DNA of 64,000 bases from Acinetobacter sp. ANC 4648 (GTDB lineage: Bacteria; Pseudomonadota; Gammaproteobacteria; Pseudomonadales; Moraxellaceae): positions 62,001 through 126,000 of the forward strand of contig NZ_NEGI01000007.1 of the NCBI RefSeq assembly GCF_002135345.1, given 5' to 3'. Below, piece by piece: positions 9,180 to 18,944 of the stretch. The first letter of the stretch is position 1, and each line of letters begins with the position of its first letter. The notes beneath the pieces are model-generated. The model did not search any database. It saw nothing but the letters and a program-made list of their open reading frames with translations, and was not told the DNA's origin. The translations under genes and the position numbers were made by a program.

Positions 9180-10076
9180 ATGCTCAATCTACAAAAGATA
9201 TCCTACCTTCAAGCAATTTTCTTGCTCTTAATCGCTATGATGAGTCTGCAAAGTAGCGGCTCTTTAGCAAAAGTATTATTTGAACAATTTCCTGTTTTAA
9301 CTGTGGCTGTCATGCGCATATTTATGAGTGCAATCATTTTGGCCATCATCTTTAGAATTTGGAAAATTAATTTCAAACGAGTGAAATGGCTTTCCATCAT
9401 TGCTTATGGCTTCGCTATTGCAGGAATGAATGCTTTATTTTATTTATCTATCGAACGTTTACCTTTAGGTATTGCGGTTTCATTTGAATTTATCGGGCCA
9501 CTTAGCGTTGCTCTATATTATGCACGGCAAAAATTTGATTTTATTTGGGTTGGACTGGCTATTTTAGGCTTAGTTTTATTGTTTCCATTTGATCAAGCCA
9601 CACAACCTTTAGATCCTATCGGTATCGCATTTGCACTTGCAGCGGGTGCCTGTTGGGCAATGTATATTATTGCAGGACAACGACCATCTGGTGTCTCTGG
9701 TAATCATACTGTATGTCTAGGCATGTTTGTGGGAATGTTATGTTTGATGCCGATTGCTCTGTTCTCCGGTATGACAACAACCGTTTTTGAACCATCGAAC
9801 TTAATCTATTTTATTGCACTAGCTATCCTTGCCAGCGCCTTACCTTTTACTTTAGAAATGATTGCTTTGAGAAATTTAACGGCATTAAGCTTTGGTACGC
9901 TCATGAGTTTAGAGCCTGCTATTGCCGCATTTTCGGGCTTTATCTTTCTAAATGAGCAATTACTTTGGACACAATGGTTGGCATTGTCAGTAATCATTTG
10001 TGCATCGATTGGTTGCACCTATACAACACAACTCGCAAGAAAAAAAGCCGAGGAAAAAGCAAAAATTAAGCATTAA
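9180..10076 (+). CDS. RhtA-like EamA/DMT exporter (threonine/homoserine type), copy 1
   Basis: A 298-residue protein with ten hydrophobic segments arranged as two EamA repeats. The block PLGIAVSFEFIGPL and the later AAGACWAMYIIAGQR and FGTLMSLEPAIAA are near-diagnostic for RhtA, the E. coli threonine/homoserine exporter. It likely exports amino acids or related metabolites; the substrate here is inferred. A second, clearly paralogous gene lies 2.4 kb downstream on the same strand, with two unrelated minus-strand genes between. The charged C-terminal tail is Lys/Glu-rich. Confidence 0.82.
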   Translation: MLNLQKISYLQAIFLLLIAMMSLQSSGSLAKVLFEQFPVLTVAVMRIFMSAIILAIIFRIWKINFKRVKWLSIIAYGFAIAGMNALFYLSIERLPLGIAVSFEFIGPLSVALYYARQKFDFIWVGLAILGLVLLFPFDQATQPLDPIGIAFALAAGACWAMYIIAGQRPSGVSGNHTVCLGMFVGMLCLMPIALFSGMTTTVFEPSNLIYFIALAILASALPFTLEMIALRNLTALSFGTLMSLEPAIAAFSGFIFLNEQLLWTQWLALSVIICASIGCTYTTQLARKKAEEKAKIKH

Positions 10077-10109
10077 ATCAGAAGAAGTTGTATGCTTAGT
10101 GGGGATATT

Positions 10110-10847
10110 TTACTCAACGACTTTTACTTGCTGTTCAATCGAAATATTCGGGCTAATTTCGACAAGAGTTAGCTCTTTTCCAAATACACATCCAGTATCG
10201 AGAAAATAACAATTTTCTCGCTTGGTCACACAATCAACCACGGTATGCCCAAGAAACACCAGATCGATTCCTTGAATCTTGGAATACAACTCTGGACGTT
10301 TATTACGAATACGCCCTCTTCCCCATACTGCCAATTCATGATTAGATTGAACTGATTTTTTAAATATATCCCATTGATTTTTATGAATATCTGCATGCAC
10401 AAAACCATAACATTGAGTCTGATATTCAATTTCCAAAATAATCGGCAAAGCCACACATTTTTGAATGACTTGTTCACGTTGAATTGGATCTAAAGCATAA
10501 AACCATTCGCCACCATGCTGAACATGTAAATCTGCCATATGTCGATCGACTTTAGACAAAATGCACATTTCCTCATGATTGCCACGAATTGCTTTAAACC
10601 AAGGCTGATCAACCAAATTAAGGCATTTTAAACTGTCTGCCCCACGATCAACCAAATCACCAACAGCAACCAATAGGTCTTGATTAAAATTAAATTTTAC
10701 AGCTGCAAGCTGTTGCATCAACTGATCGTAACAACCATGCACATCACCAACCACAAATAAACGACCTGTTTCATGCTGATAAATCTGTGTTTTTGCTTGT
10801 ACTACATCACGCCGACCCAAACCTAAAAGCTTATTCAACCACACCAT
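10110..10847 (-). CDS. Metallophosphoesterase, PrpA/PphA-like serine/threonine protein phosphatase
   Basis: A 245-residue calcineurin-like phosphoesterase. It has all the metal-binding motifs in order: GDVHGCYDQL (Asp35, His37), GDLVDRGADS (Asp64, Arg68), RGNHEEM (Asn90, His91), and a late GHTVVD. The organisation fits bacterial PPP-family phosphatases such as E. coli PphA/PphB, which dephosphorylate phosphoproteins; diadenosine tetraphosphatase is a less likely alternative. It begins 12 nt after the stop of the Sel1-repeat gene and is probably co-transcribed with it. The substrate is unknown. Confidence 0.8.
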   Translation of the reverse strand: MVWLNKLLGLGRRDVVQAKTQIYQHETGRLFVVGDVHGCYDQLMQQLAAVKFNFNQDLLVAVGDLVDRGADSLKCLNLVDQPWFKAIRGNHEEMCILSKVDRHMADLHVQHGGEWFYALDPIQREQVIQKCVALPIILEIEYQTQCYGFVHADIHKNQWDIFKKSVQSNHELAVWGRGRIRNKRPELYSKIQGIDLVFLGHTVVDCVTKRENCYFLDTGCVFGKELTLVEISPNISIEQQVKVVE

Positions 10848-10859
10848 GATGATAGCCCA

Positions 10860-12314
10860 TTAAAATTCAATCGATGCTGCTTCAATATGCTGATTTTCTT
10901 TGGCTAAATTTAAATATTTAATCGCCAGCGACTTATTTTTACGTACACCAAGACCCTCTTTATACGCTTTAAATAGTTCAAAATAAGCCTCGATATCGCC
11001 TAAATCAGCTGCTTGTTGCAAAAATTCTACACTTTGTGGCAAGTCAGCTGTAATACCCACGCCATCACGATAAATCTGTGCTAATAAATAGCACGCTCGC
11101 GGTGAATTACCTGCTTTGGCTTTATGCAACCAAGCCAATGCCTGCTCGATCTTTTGCTGACGCTGTGCATGAATAGCCATACAGAGCATTGCTTGGATAT
11201 GCCCATTCTGTGCAGCTGTGCCTAATAAGGGTAAATGCTGCTCGTGCTGCAAAGGTAATAACATAGCAAGTTCAAACTGAGCATCACAATGATGGTTTTG
11301 TGCTGCCTGCTTCAGCCAATATAACCCTTGCTGTAAATCTTTTTCTGTGCCAATACCCTGTTTCAAAAACTGTGAAAAAGAATATTGTGCATCCCGATTT
11401 CCAGCCAAAGCTGCTTGCTGCATAAAGCCAAATGCTTGCTGATGAAGTTCAGTTCGTGCTGCTGAATTTTGAGCGATATCGCTTTGCTTTAAAAGCTCCA
11501 CGGCAACCAAATAAATAGATTCAATATGCCCATTTTTTGCGGCTTTAAGTAAAAATTCATGCGCTATTTCTGCTGAACCTACCGGATTTTTTTGTTCTAA
11601 TAAAGCCCGTATATAACACCCATAAGGCTCATGCTGTTCCTGAGCCAAATCTGCATATTTTAATGCTAGTTTTTCATCACCATGCTTTAAAAAATGAAAT
11701 GCCAATACTGCACACGCAAAATAGTCCTGTTGTGCCATATCTTCCAGCTGGCTTTTAACTTGTTCTTGATTAAAAGCCTCATGCTGCACCAATAGTTTTA
11801 AGCTTTCTTGATATTGATGTTTTAAATAATTATCCATTAATAATGATTGTGCTGTTTCTGGTTCTTGCTTTAGCAGATATTTCGCATAGAGATGGATGGC
11901 TTCAGGATGATTGAATGTTACAGCTTGCTGCAAATGCTCAAGAGCTTGCTCCAGATTGATTTTTTCAACTAAACCATTTAATCCAATATAAGCCAATTCT
12001 AAATGGGCAATCGCTGCACCTAATTTTGCAGCATGTTGAAAAAATAAGATTGCAGCATCTAGATTCTGGGTCACATAATGCCCAAGTACATGCCACTGTC
12101 CCAATAAAATACTTGCAGCAGCATGATTTTGATTCGATGCATTGACCAATAAATCGATGCGTTGTTGTGCTTGCTCATCCGAATTTGCTACAGCAATAGA
12201 TTCACTATCGACCACCCATTGATAACATGCCTCTGGATGATCTTGTTGAACTTGTTCAAATAAGATCGGTTGGATTGGTTCAGAATTTATTGGATTACAT
12301 ACGTTGTTTGACAT
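10860..12314 (-). CDS. Sel1-like repeat (tetratricopeptide-like) protein
   Basis: A 484-residue protein built largely of helix-pair repeats with the Sel1 pattern (A-x-x-x-L-G-x-x-Y/W ... A-x-x-W-x-x-x-A), for example AAILFFQHAAKLG, GLYWLKQAAQ and QSVEFLQQAADLGDIEAYFEL, typical of SLR scaffold proteins. There is no signal peptide, so it is likely cytosolic. Gln, His and Ala content is high. It precedes the protein phosphatase gene by 12 nt, which suggests a functional pair, but the partner and role are unknown. Confidence 0.75.
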   Translation of the reverse strand: MSNNVCNPINSEPIQPILFEQVQQDHPEACYQWVVDSESIAVANSDEQAQQRIDLLVNASNQNHAAASILLGQWHVLGHYVTQNLDAAILFFQHAAKLGAAIAHLELAYIGLNGLVEKINLEQALEHLQQAVTFNHPEAIHLYAKYLLKQEPETAQSLLMDNYLKHQYQESLKLLVQHEAFNQEQVKSQLEDMAQQDYFACAVLAFHFLKHGDEKLALKYADLAQEQHEPYGCYIRALLEQKNPVGSAEIAHEFLLKAAKNGHIESIYLVAVELLKQSDIAQNSAARTELHQQAFGFMQQAALAGNRDAQYSFSQFLKQGIGTEKDLQQGLYWLKQAAQNHHCDAQFELAMLLPLQHEQHLPLLGTAAQNGHIQAMLCMAIHAQRQQKIEQALAWLHKAKAGNSPRACYLLAQIYRDGVGITADLPQSVEFLQQAADLGDIEAYFELFKAYKEGLGVRKNKSLAIKYLNLAKENQHIEAASIEF

Positions 12315-12481
12315 CTTGTGTACCTACGTTTGTGTCATTTATCTAATATATCTATTTATCTTAACTCACTTAATGTCATATCACAGGTAAATATTAAATG
12401 ATTTTTCATATATTTTCGAAATGTAAAATTATCTAAAAGAAAATGTTAATATCCTGAATGTCATTTTGATCCGCTTAATGT

Positions 12482-13357
12482 ATGCAAAAAACCAATCTTA
12501 CAGCCGTTTTTTATATGATCTTATCCATGGTCGCCTATCAGATCAGTGCATCATTTGCTAAGCAGTTGTTCGAAGTCTTAGATCCTCTCACGGTTGTAAC
12601 GCTTAGATTGTGTTTTGCCTCTATTTTAATCATTCTCATGTTCCGTTCGTGGAAAATCATCAAACGACTTCCTTCTCTAAAATGGAAAGACTTACTGTTT
12701 TATAGTGGTTCAGTGTGTTTAATGAATGTGCTGTTTTATGCCTCTCTAGGCAAACTTCCACAAGGTATTGCGGTTGGTTTAGAGTTTTTAGGCCCCTTAA
12801 CTTTAGCCTTAATCTCGATTAAACAAAAAAGTGATTATCTTTGGGTCTGTCTTGCAATTATCGGTGTGACTTTGATGGTGCCTTGGCAAGATGCAGCACA
12901 ACATAATTTTTCATATCTTGGGGCAGCGTTTGCCATTGGCGCAGGAATTTGTTGGGCTTTTTATATCTTTTATGGTCAAAGAGTCGTACGCCAAAATATT
13001 GGTCTACACGCATTAAGTATCGCAATCCTATTGTCGGCACTCGTGATGTTGCCGGTCAGCGTTATTCACAATCCGACTGCACTCATGCAAACCCAATATT
13101 GGGGACAAGCATTACTGATTGCATTATTGGCCACTGCTATTCCTTATGCCCTAGATTTAATGGCACTCAAACACTTAAACAAACTCAGCTATGGCACTTT
13201 ATCCAGTTTATCTCCCGCACTCGCTGCAATTGCTGGTTTCGTATTATTGAATGAACATATTTCCATTTGGCAAAGTATTGCCTTAGTTTGTATTATGCTT
13301 GCATCAATTGGCATTACTTTTAGAACCAGTAAACCCGCTGATTTATACCCTGATTAG
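12482..13357 (+). CDS. RhtA-like EamA/DMT exporter, copy 2
   Basis: A 291-residue, ten-segment EamA-family permease with the same signature blocks as the gene at 9180-10076: PQGIAVGLEFLGPL, GAGICWAFYIFYGQR and YGTLSSLSPALAA. The two proteins are evident paralogs but well diverged, so the duplication is old. It is divergent from the Sel1 gene and ends at a clear terminator. Amino-acid or metabolite export is inferred from RhtA; substrate differences between the two copies cannot be read from sequence. Confidence 0.8.
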   Translation: MQKTNLTAVFYMILSMVAYQISASFAKQLFEVLDPLTVVTLRLCFASILIILMFRSWKIIKRLPSLKWKDLLFYSGSVCLMNVLFYASLGKLPQGIAVGLEFLGPLTLALISIKQKSDYLWVCLAIIGVTLMVPWQDAAQHNFSYLGAAFAIGAGICWAFYIFYGQRVVRQNIGLHALSIAILLSALVMLPVSVIHNPTALMQTQYWGQALLIALLATAIPYALDLMALKHLNKLSYGTLSSLSPALAAIAGFVLLNEHISIWQSIALVCIMLASIGITFRTSKPADLYPD

Positions 13358-13373
13358 TTTTAGATGCGCCATT

Positions 13374-13401
13374 AAAAAGATGACCAACAGGCCATCTTTT
13401 T
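13374..13401. terminator. Bidirectional terminator
   Basis: AAAAAGATG-a-CC / GG-c-CATCTTTTT with loop AACA, one internal mismatch. It lies between the convergent RhtA-like and TSUP genes. Confidence 0.85.
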
Positions 13402-13418
13402 AAAGTGTATTTTTATAG

Positions 13419-14186
13419 TTAATTCATCAACATTTGATAGCCTAAACGACAAATTAAAATACTGACTAAAATTAGAAATAGAATTCGAATAAAACCACTG
13501 CCATATTTCAATGCCATTTTCACACCAACAATCGAACCTGCAACATTGGCAACAGCCATCATTAGCCCCAATTGAAACAACACATGTCCTGTTGGAATAA
13601 AAAAACTCAAGGCCGCAAAATTAGTCATGAAATTTCCAATTTTAGACAAGGCAGAAGCATGTAAAAAATCGACTTTTAAATAACGAATAAAATAAAAGAT
13701 AAAGAAACTACCAGTGCCTGGGCCAAAAATCCCATCATAAAATCCAATTAATAGGCCACCGACTCCTGCCAATAAAAGAATTTTAGGGGTAATTTCCTGC
13801 TGAAAATGCACTTGCCCAAATTGTTTCTTCATGAAGGTATAGATTGCTATAACAATCAACATAAATAAAACAAAGGGTCTTAAAACTTCCTGTGGAATCA
13901 TCGAAACACAGGCAGCTCCACCAAAGGAACTGATAAATGCCGTGACAGCAATAACGGCAAGCAACTTCCATTGTATTTTAACTTGACGTAAATATGAAAG
14001 TGCAGCTGAAGCTGTACCACAAATAGAGGCCAGTTTATTGGTACCAAAAACAGTGGCTGTTGCATAGTTTGGTAATGCCCCCATAAGTGCGGGAATTTGA
14101 ATCAACCCCCCTCCACCCACAGCTGCATCAATTGCACCAGCACAAAAGGCAAAGAACACCAAACTAAGGATTAAATCAAATTCCAT
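13419..14186 (-). CDS. TSUP family (TauE/SafE, YfcA-like) permease
   Basis: A 255-residue membrane protein with about eight hydrophobic segments in two TauE/SafE repeats. Diagnostic motifs are AGAIDAAVGGGGLIQIP near the N-terminus, FGTNKLASICGT, and the second-repeat GFYDGIFGPGTGSF. Family members move sulfite, sulfonates or other organic anions across the inner membrane; the substrate here is unknown. The gene starts 29 nt after truB on the same strand, so it may be read through from truB, which is an unusual neighbour for it. Confidence 0.85.
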   Translation of the reverse strand: MEFDLILSLVFFAFCAGAIDAAVGGGGLIQIPALMGALPNYATATVFGTNKLASICGTASAALSYLRQVKIQWKLLAVIAVTAFISSFGGAACVSMIPQEVLRPFVLFMLIVIAIYTFMKKQFGQVHFQQEITPKILLLAGVGGLLIGFYDGIFGPGTGSFFIFYFIRYLKVDFLHASALSKIGNFMTNFAALSFFIPTGHVLFQLGLMMAVANVAGSIVGVKMALKYGSGFIRILFLILVSILICRLGYQMLMN

Positions 14187-14215
14187 AACTTTTACTCTTA
14201 TATATCCATATATGT

Positions 14216-15121
14216 TTAGAGATTAAGAACTCGTTTTGGCACTAAACGTTTTTTATCTGTAATTTCAGCTAAACCTAAACATTTCTCACCATCAAAGACA
14301 ATCACCTGTGCTTCGGCAGCATGTTCAATATTACTTTCCATCCCTTTCTGAAAATAATCAGCACGCCCTTCAGGAACTTGTATTTTAGGAAAATGATCGA
14401 CTGGAGCATATACAGGTAATAGCAATGCTTCACGCTCTTGCTCGGTTAAGCTTTCTAAATACTCAATGGTATATTCAGGAATAAGATCAAAGTGTCCAGT
14501 TTTAGTACGGTGTAATTCAATCAGATGCCCACCACAACCTAAGGCATGACCAATATCCTCACCCAAGACGCGAATATAAGTTCCTTTGGAACAGGTAACA
14601 TCTAAAGTTAGACTATCTTCTGTAAAGCTCTGTAATTTTAAATCATAGATGGTGATTGGTCGTGCTTCACGTTCAATTTCAATCCCTTTACGCGCCAACT
14701 CGTAAAGCGGACGCCCATCTTTTTTTAAGGCTGAATACATCGGCGGTATTTGTTGAATATCACCACGGAACTGGGCTAGTACATGTTCTATTTTTTCTTC
14801 GGTTAAGACAGGTACCGTGCACGACTTTAAAACATCACCCTCAACATCACCTGTAGTTGTAGTTTCACCCAGCTTAACCACAGTTTGATATCGTTTAGTC
14901 GACTCTAATAAATAGTGTGAAAACTTGGTCGCCTCACCTAAACAAATCGGTAATAAGCCTGATGCTAATGGATCTAATGCACCTGTATGCCCTGCTTTTT
15001 GTGCTCTCAATAACCAACGCACTTTTTGTAAAGCAGCATTCGAACTAATACCTAATGGCTTATTTAATAAAAAAACACCACTAATATGGCGACGAGAGAT
15101 TTTCTGAGCTTTCAGGGACAT
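14216..15121 (-). CDS. truB: tRNA pseudouridine(55) synthase
   Basis: A 301-residue protein that makes pseudouridine 55 in the T-loop of tRNAs. The catalytic motif [15 protein letters not shown] places the nucleophile at Asp50, and the NKPLGISSN motif near residue 20 and the [21 protein letters not shown] block are also family hallmarks. The C-terminal part forms a PUA-like domain. In many gammaproteobacteria truB follows rbfA; here rbfA is about 27 kb away and truB pairs with a TSUP permease. Confidence 0.95.
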   Translation of the reverse strand: MSLKAQKISRRHISGVFLLNKPLGISSNAALQKVRWLLRAQKAGHTGALDPLASGLLPICLGEATKFSHYLLESTKRYQTVVKLGETTTTGDVEGDVLKSCTVPVLTEEKIEHVLAQFRGDIQQIPPMYSALKKDGRPLYELARKGIEIEREARPITIYDLKLQSFTEDSLTLDVTCSKGTYIRVLGEDIGHALGCGGHLIELHRTKTGHFDLIPEYTIEYLESLTEQEREALLLPVYAPVDHFPKIQVPEGRADYFQKGMESNIEHAAEAQVIVFDGEKCLGLAEITDKKRLVPKRVLNL

Positions 15122-15262
15122 GATCTACATAATTCGTGCAATCTTGAAGCGTATCTTAACAAATCCATCTGTCCATTTTTACAATTTTTACCTGTGAATT
15201 TTATTTTTTTATGTCAGATTATTTTTTAATCAGAATAATAATACCAAACTCAAGGATGCTGT

Positions 15263-16309
15263 ATGGCTATGCAGGGAACGCAGAAAAAATATTGGGTAAT
15301 TGGCCTCAGTTTCATCATTATGCTGATCTTGGCTTTTATTTTTGGGTTAAAACCACATTATTTGAAACAAGATACAAGAGTGAATTCCTCAGATATTCAA
15401 GACCAAACTCAAGCTAGCCATGCAGAAACTTCCACAAATACAACTTCGCAAACCCACATGTTTAGTAGTCAAAGCCAACAAGATACTCAAATCAATTGCC
15501 AAATTCGTGTTGATCAAGTCAATCGCTTGGTGGTCAATGAACAAACTAAAGACTGCTTTGAATATTTTATTACCCAATATGGTGAAAAAAATATTCAACA
15601 AATTAAAACTGACTTTGTGACTTATATAAAAAGCAGCTTTAAAGAGCCAATTTCTTCACAATTGACCGATCTATGGTCACGTTATATACAATACCGTGAA
15701 CAACTTGGACTCTTGGAAGCACCGAATATCAAACCAGAAGATCCGAAGTATTACCGGACTATTTTTTCAAATATGCAAAACTTGCGTCAAAAGTTTTTTT
15801 CAACGTATGAAAGCGAAGGCTTATTTGGCAAAGAAGACAGTTATAACGACTACACTTTAGACCGCTTAGCAATACTCGATGATCAAAGTTTATCTACCGA
15901 AGAAAAAGCCAAACAATTGGCTGCTCGCTTTAATCAATTACCTGAAGATTGGAAAGAAAATTTACAACAACTCTCACAGCTTGAAGATTTAAGAAAACTC
16001 ACTTCAGAGATTAAAGCACGGGGCGGTTCAGCAACTGAATTACGCCAAATGCGAACCAATTTAGTCGGTGCTGATGCCACCCAACGTTTAGAAAAGTTGG
16101 ATATTCAACGTGATGATTGGAAACAACGCGTGAATCAATATCTAACCGATCGTGACCAAATTACACAAAGTTCGATGAGTGATACTGCAAAACAAACTGC
16201 TGTGGAGCAATTAAAGACTCAACAATTTAATAATCCATCCGAACAGCTGCGTCTACATACCTTTGAAAGTGTTCATGATCAAGGTGGAAAATTACCATTT
16301 AGTAATTAA
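15263..16309 (+). CDS. lifO: Lipase-specific foldase (lipase chaperone)
   Basis: A 348-residue protein with a single N-terminal membrane helix (about residues 11-27), a polar Ser/Thr/Gln linker, and a helical periplasmic domain. The family motif RxxFDY(F/C)LSxxGE appears in a conserved but altered form, KDCFEYFITQYGE (Arg to Lys, Asp to Glu). Such membrane-anchored chaperones fold class I lipases in the periplasm before type II secretion. It starts at an ATG with AAGGA 6 nt upstream and is followed at 98 and 1146 nt by two lipase genes, its likely clients. In Pseudomonas the order is reversed (lipase first); foldase-first is less usual. Confidence 0.85.
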   Translation: MAMQGTQKKYWVIGLSFIIMLILAFIFGLKPHYLKQDTRVNSSDIQDQTQASHAETSTNTTSQTHMFSSQSQQDTQINCQIRVDQVNRLVVNEQTKDCFEYFITQYGEKNIQQIKTDFVTYIKSSFKEPISSQLTDLWSRYIQYREQLGLLEAPNIKPEDPKYYRTIFSNMQNLRQKFFSTYESEGLFGKEDSYNDYTLDRLAILDDQSLSTEEKAKQLAARFNQLPEDWKENLQQLSQLEDLRKLTSEIKARGGSATELRQMRTNLVGADATQRLEKLDIQRDDWKQRVNQYLTDRDQITQSSMSDTAKQTAVEQLKTQQFNNPSEQLRLHTFESVHDQGGKLPFSN

Positions 16310-16407
16310 TCTTGTATTCAATCATTTTTTCAATATGTCATAGATCAGGAGGTACACATCCGACATCACGTTTATAATTCAAACAAAAACAAAATTAAGG
16401 AATAAAA

Positions 16408-17370
16408 ATGAAAGCAAGAATACTGGTCGCAGGACTGCTGACATGTTTAAGCTATCAACACAGCATTGCCGCTGCTGGCCTACAAAAAGCCACAACAGCA
16501 TATGTAATCGATCACTATGCCCAAACTAAATATCCCATGGTATTTGCACATGGTATGTTTGGATTCAATCGCTTAGGTAGCACAGAATTTGGACTTGATT
16601 ATTGGTACCAAATTTTACCCGATTTAGCTCGTCATGGTGCAATCGCTTACGCTGCTCAGGTTTCACCTTTAGAATCAACCGAGGTTCGAGGTGAACAATT
16701 ATTGCAACAAGTTGAAGAAGTGATTGCCTTAACGGGACAACCTAAAGTCAATTTAATTGGACACAGTCATGGTGGGCCAACCGCACGCTATATCTCTGGT
16801 ATCCGTCCCGATTTAGTCGCCTCTGTCAGCTCAATTGCCGGTGTAAATGGTGGTTCAGCTGTTGCCGATTTAGTTCAAAATACACCGATACTCACAGGTG
16901 TCTTGGCACAAGTAGTGAATGCACTAGTTACCCCAATCATCAATTTTGCACAACAATCTAATCTCCCTTCAGACTTTAAAGCATCTATTTATAGTATGTC
17001 ACAAGCTGGAGTCACGGTTTACAATGCAAAATTTCCACTCGGCATGCCCGCAACGTCCTGCGCAGATGGTGCTGCTCAAGCCAAAGGAATTTATTTCTAT
17101 TCATGGACAGGGGTTGCCAATACAACCAATTTACTTGATCCAGATACTTTACTCACGTCATTAGGGCCAATAGCGTTTGGCGGTAAAGTCAATGATGGCT
17201 TGGTCAGTAAATGTAGTAGTAAGCTGGGTAAAACAATTCGTGATGACTATCGCTGGAATCACTTTGATGAAGTAAACCAAATCTTAGGATTACGGGATTA
17301 CTTATTCTCACCTGATCCTGTTTCTGTTTATCGGCAACATGCCAACCGCTTAAAACTACAAGGCTTATAA
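16408..17370 (+). CDS. Secreted triacylglycerol lipase (family I), copy 1
   Basis: A 320-residue alpha/beta-hydrolase with a signal peptide ending near Ala22. The catalytic triad is visible: Ser120 in GHSHGG, Asp263 in NDGLV, and His285 in NHFDEVNQ. The oxyanion segment is FAHGMFGFNRLG. Cys218 and Cys269 match the spacing of the disulfide in Pseudomonas lipases. The RxxQANRL-like C-terminal tail is also typical. It needs the adjacent foldase and the type II secretion system, which is not in this window. It begins with ATG and an AAGGAA site. Confidence 0.92.
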   Translation: MKARILVAGLLTCLSYQHSIAAAGLQKATTAYVIDHYAQTKYPMVFAHGMFGFNRLGSTEFGLDYWYQILPDLARHGAIAYAAQVSPLESTEVRGEQLLQQVEEVIALTGQPKVNLIGHSHGGPTARYISGIRPDLVASVSSIAGVNGGSAVADLVQNTPILTGVLAQVVNALVTPIINFAQQSNLPSDFKASIYSMSQAGVTVYNAKFPLGMPATSCADGAAQAKGIYFYSWTGVANTTNLLDPDTLLTSLGPIAFGGKVNDGLVSKCSSKLGKTIRDDYRWNHFDEVNQILGLRDYLFSPDPVSVYRQHANRLKLQGL

Positions 17371-17455
17371 CAGAAATAGCCCGCATACCGATGATCGAAA
17401 GATCTCAGTCATTTTAAAAAATTCCATAAAATTAAAAAAGTTAAAAGGAAACATT

Positions 17456-18427
17456 GTGAAAAACATACTTAAAGTTTCGCTTGTTACGCTACTCTGCGGA
17501 TTCAGCGCATCCACCACATTTGCCACCAACTTGCAGACTGTAAAAAGCCAATTTGTGAGCTCAAATTATGCTAAAACCAAATATCCAATTGTCTTTAATC
17601 ATGGTATGTTTGGCTTCACGCGTTTAGGTCCTGCAAGTTTCGGCATTGATTATTTTTATCAAGTCTTGCCTGATTTAGCACGTAATGGAGCGACTGTTTT
17701 TGCCACCCAAGTTTCACCTTTAGCTAGTACAGAACTTCGTGGTGAACAGCTGCTCCAACAGGTGGATGAAGTTCTGGCCATCACTGGTGCCCCAAAGGTC
17801 AATTTGATTGGCCATAGCCATGGGGGCCCAACTATTCGCTATATTGAAATTGTTGCCCCAGAAAAAGTAGCCTCACTCACCGCAGTTGCAGGAACTATCA
17901 AAGGCTCAAAAGTAGCCGATGATATTTTAAATAATAATACAGCTAAAACGCTATTGACGGTTGTCGGGCAATATATGATTGCACCCGTGACCAACTTACT
18001 GGAAGGCAATCCAAGCTTACCCAATAATTTGGAGCGCTCATTAAAAAGTATCAGTGAAAAAGGTTCTGCAGAATTTAATGCTCAATATCCAAGTGCAGCC
18101 ATTCCAAAAGACTGTGGTCAAGGTCAAAAAATTACCCGCAATGGTGTATATCATTATTCTTGGACAGGAACATCACAAATCACCAATATTTTTGATATCG
18201 TAGATAGTGCAATATCTCAATTGGCGCCATTATCTTATAAGAATAAAGATAATGATGGTTTAGTCAGTCGTTGTAATACTCATTTAGGTCAAGTTATTCG
18301 TGATAATTACGATCAAAGCCACTTAGATCAAGTCAATCAAATTCTTGGATTGCACGCCCTATTTTCCCCTGATCCGGTGGCCCAGTATCGACAACAGGCC
18401 AATCGTTTAAAACTGGAAGGTTTATAA
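17456..18427 (+). CDS. Secreted triacylglycerol lipase (family I), copy 2
   Basis: A 323-residue paralog of the preceding lipase, starting at GTG with AAGGAA 7 nt upstream. The signal peptide ends near FAT/Asn25. Triad: Ser121 (GHSHGG), Asp267 (DNDGLV), His289 (SHLDQVNQ); disulfide candidates Cys220 and Cys273. The two lipases are similar through the catalytic core but differ in the lid region (about residues 150-200) and around 225-260, so substrate range may differ. The 85-nt spacer and strong downstream terminator suggest one foldase-lipase-lipase operon. Confidence 0.92.
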   Translation: MKNILKVSLVTLLCGFSASTTFATNLQTVKSQFVSSNYAKTKYPIVFNHGMFGFTRLGPASFGIDYFYQVLPDLARNGATVFATQVSPLASTELRGEQLLQQVDEVLAITGAPKVNLIGHSHGGPTIRYIEIVAPEKVASLTAVAGTIKGSKVADDILNNNTAKTLLTVVGQYMIAPVTNLLEGNPSLPNNLERSLKSISEKGSAEFNAQYPSAAIPKDCGQGQKITRNGVYHYSWTGTSQITNIFDIVDSAISQLAPLSYKNKDNDGLVSRCNTHLGQVIRDNYDQSHLDQVNQILGLHALFSPDPVAQYRQQANRLKLEGL

Positions 18428-18438
18428 AACTACAGGAT

Positions 18439-18468
18439 AAAAAAATGCGCCGTTAAGGCGCATTTTTT
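18439..18468. terminator. Bidirectional terminator between lipase and rplS operons
   Basis: Stem ATGCGCC / GGCGCAT, loop GTTAA, A-tract before and T-tract after. It ends the lipase operon and, on the other strand, rplS. Confidence 0.93.
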
Positions 18469-18487
18469 ACTCGTATAAAACTTAAAA

Positions 18488-18862
18488 TTAAGCTTTAACT
18501 TTACGAGCTGGTAATTTTTCACGGATACGTGCAGCTTTACCAGATAATTCACGTAGGTAGTAAAGTTTAGCACGGCGAACATCACCACGACGTTTAACTT
18601 CAACCTTAGCTACGATTGGAGAATGTGTTTGGAAAACACGTTCTACACCAATACCGTTAGAAATTTTACGTACAGTAAATGCAGAGTTTAAACCACGGTT
18701 TTTAATCGCAATTACCACACCTTCGAAAGCCTGAAGACGTTCACGATCGCCCTCTTTAACTTTTACAGAAACAATAACTGTATCACCTGGTGCAAATGCA
18801 GGTAGATCAGTTCTTAATTGCGCATTTTCAATAATTTGTACTAAAGGATGCTTACCGCTCAT
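18488..18862 (-). CDS. rplS: 50S ribosomal protein L19
   Basis: A 124-residue basic protein at the 30S-50S interface. The SH3-like fold motifs [28 protein letters not shown] and [11 protein letters not shown] are present, and the Arg/Lys-rich tail is family-typical. It is the last gene of the rpsP-rimM-trmD-rplS operon, separated from trmD by 143 nt that contain two hairpins. A GGAGATACC ribosome binding site precedes the ATG. Confidence 0.98.
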   Translation of the reverse strand: MSGKHPLVQIIENAQLRTDLPAFAPGDTVIVSVKVKEGDRERLQAFEGVVIAIKNRGLNSAFTVRKISNGIGVERVFQTHSPIVAKVEVKRRGDVRRAKLYYLRELSGKAARIREKLPARKVKA

Positions 18863-18944
18863 GGGGTATCTCCAAAGTGCGAGTCAGAAGAGGTCTAATC
18901 ATCGCTAGGTATAGAGGCTAAAGCGCATACACCCGATTATCTTT

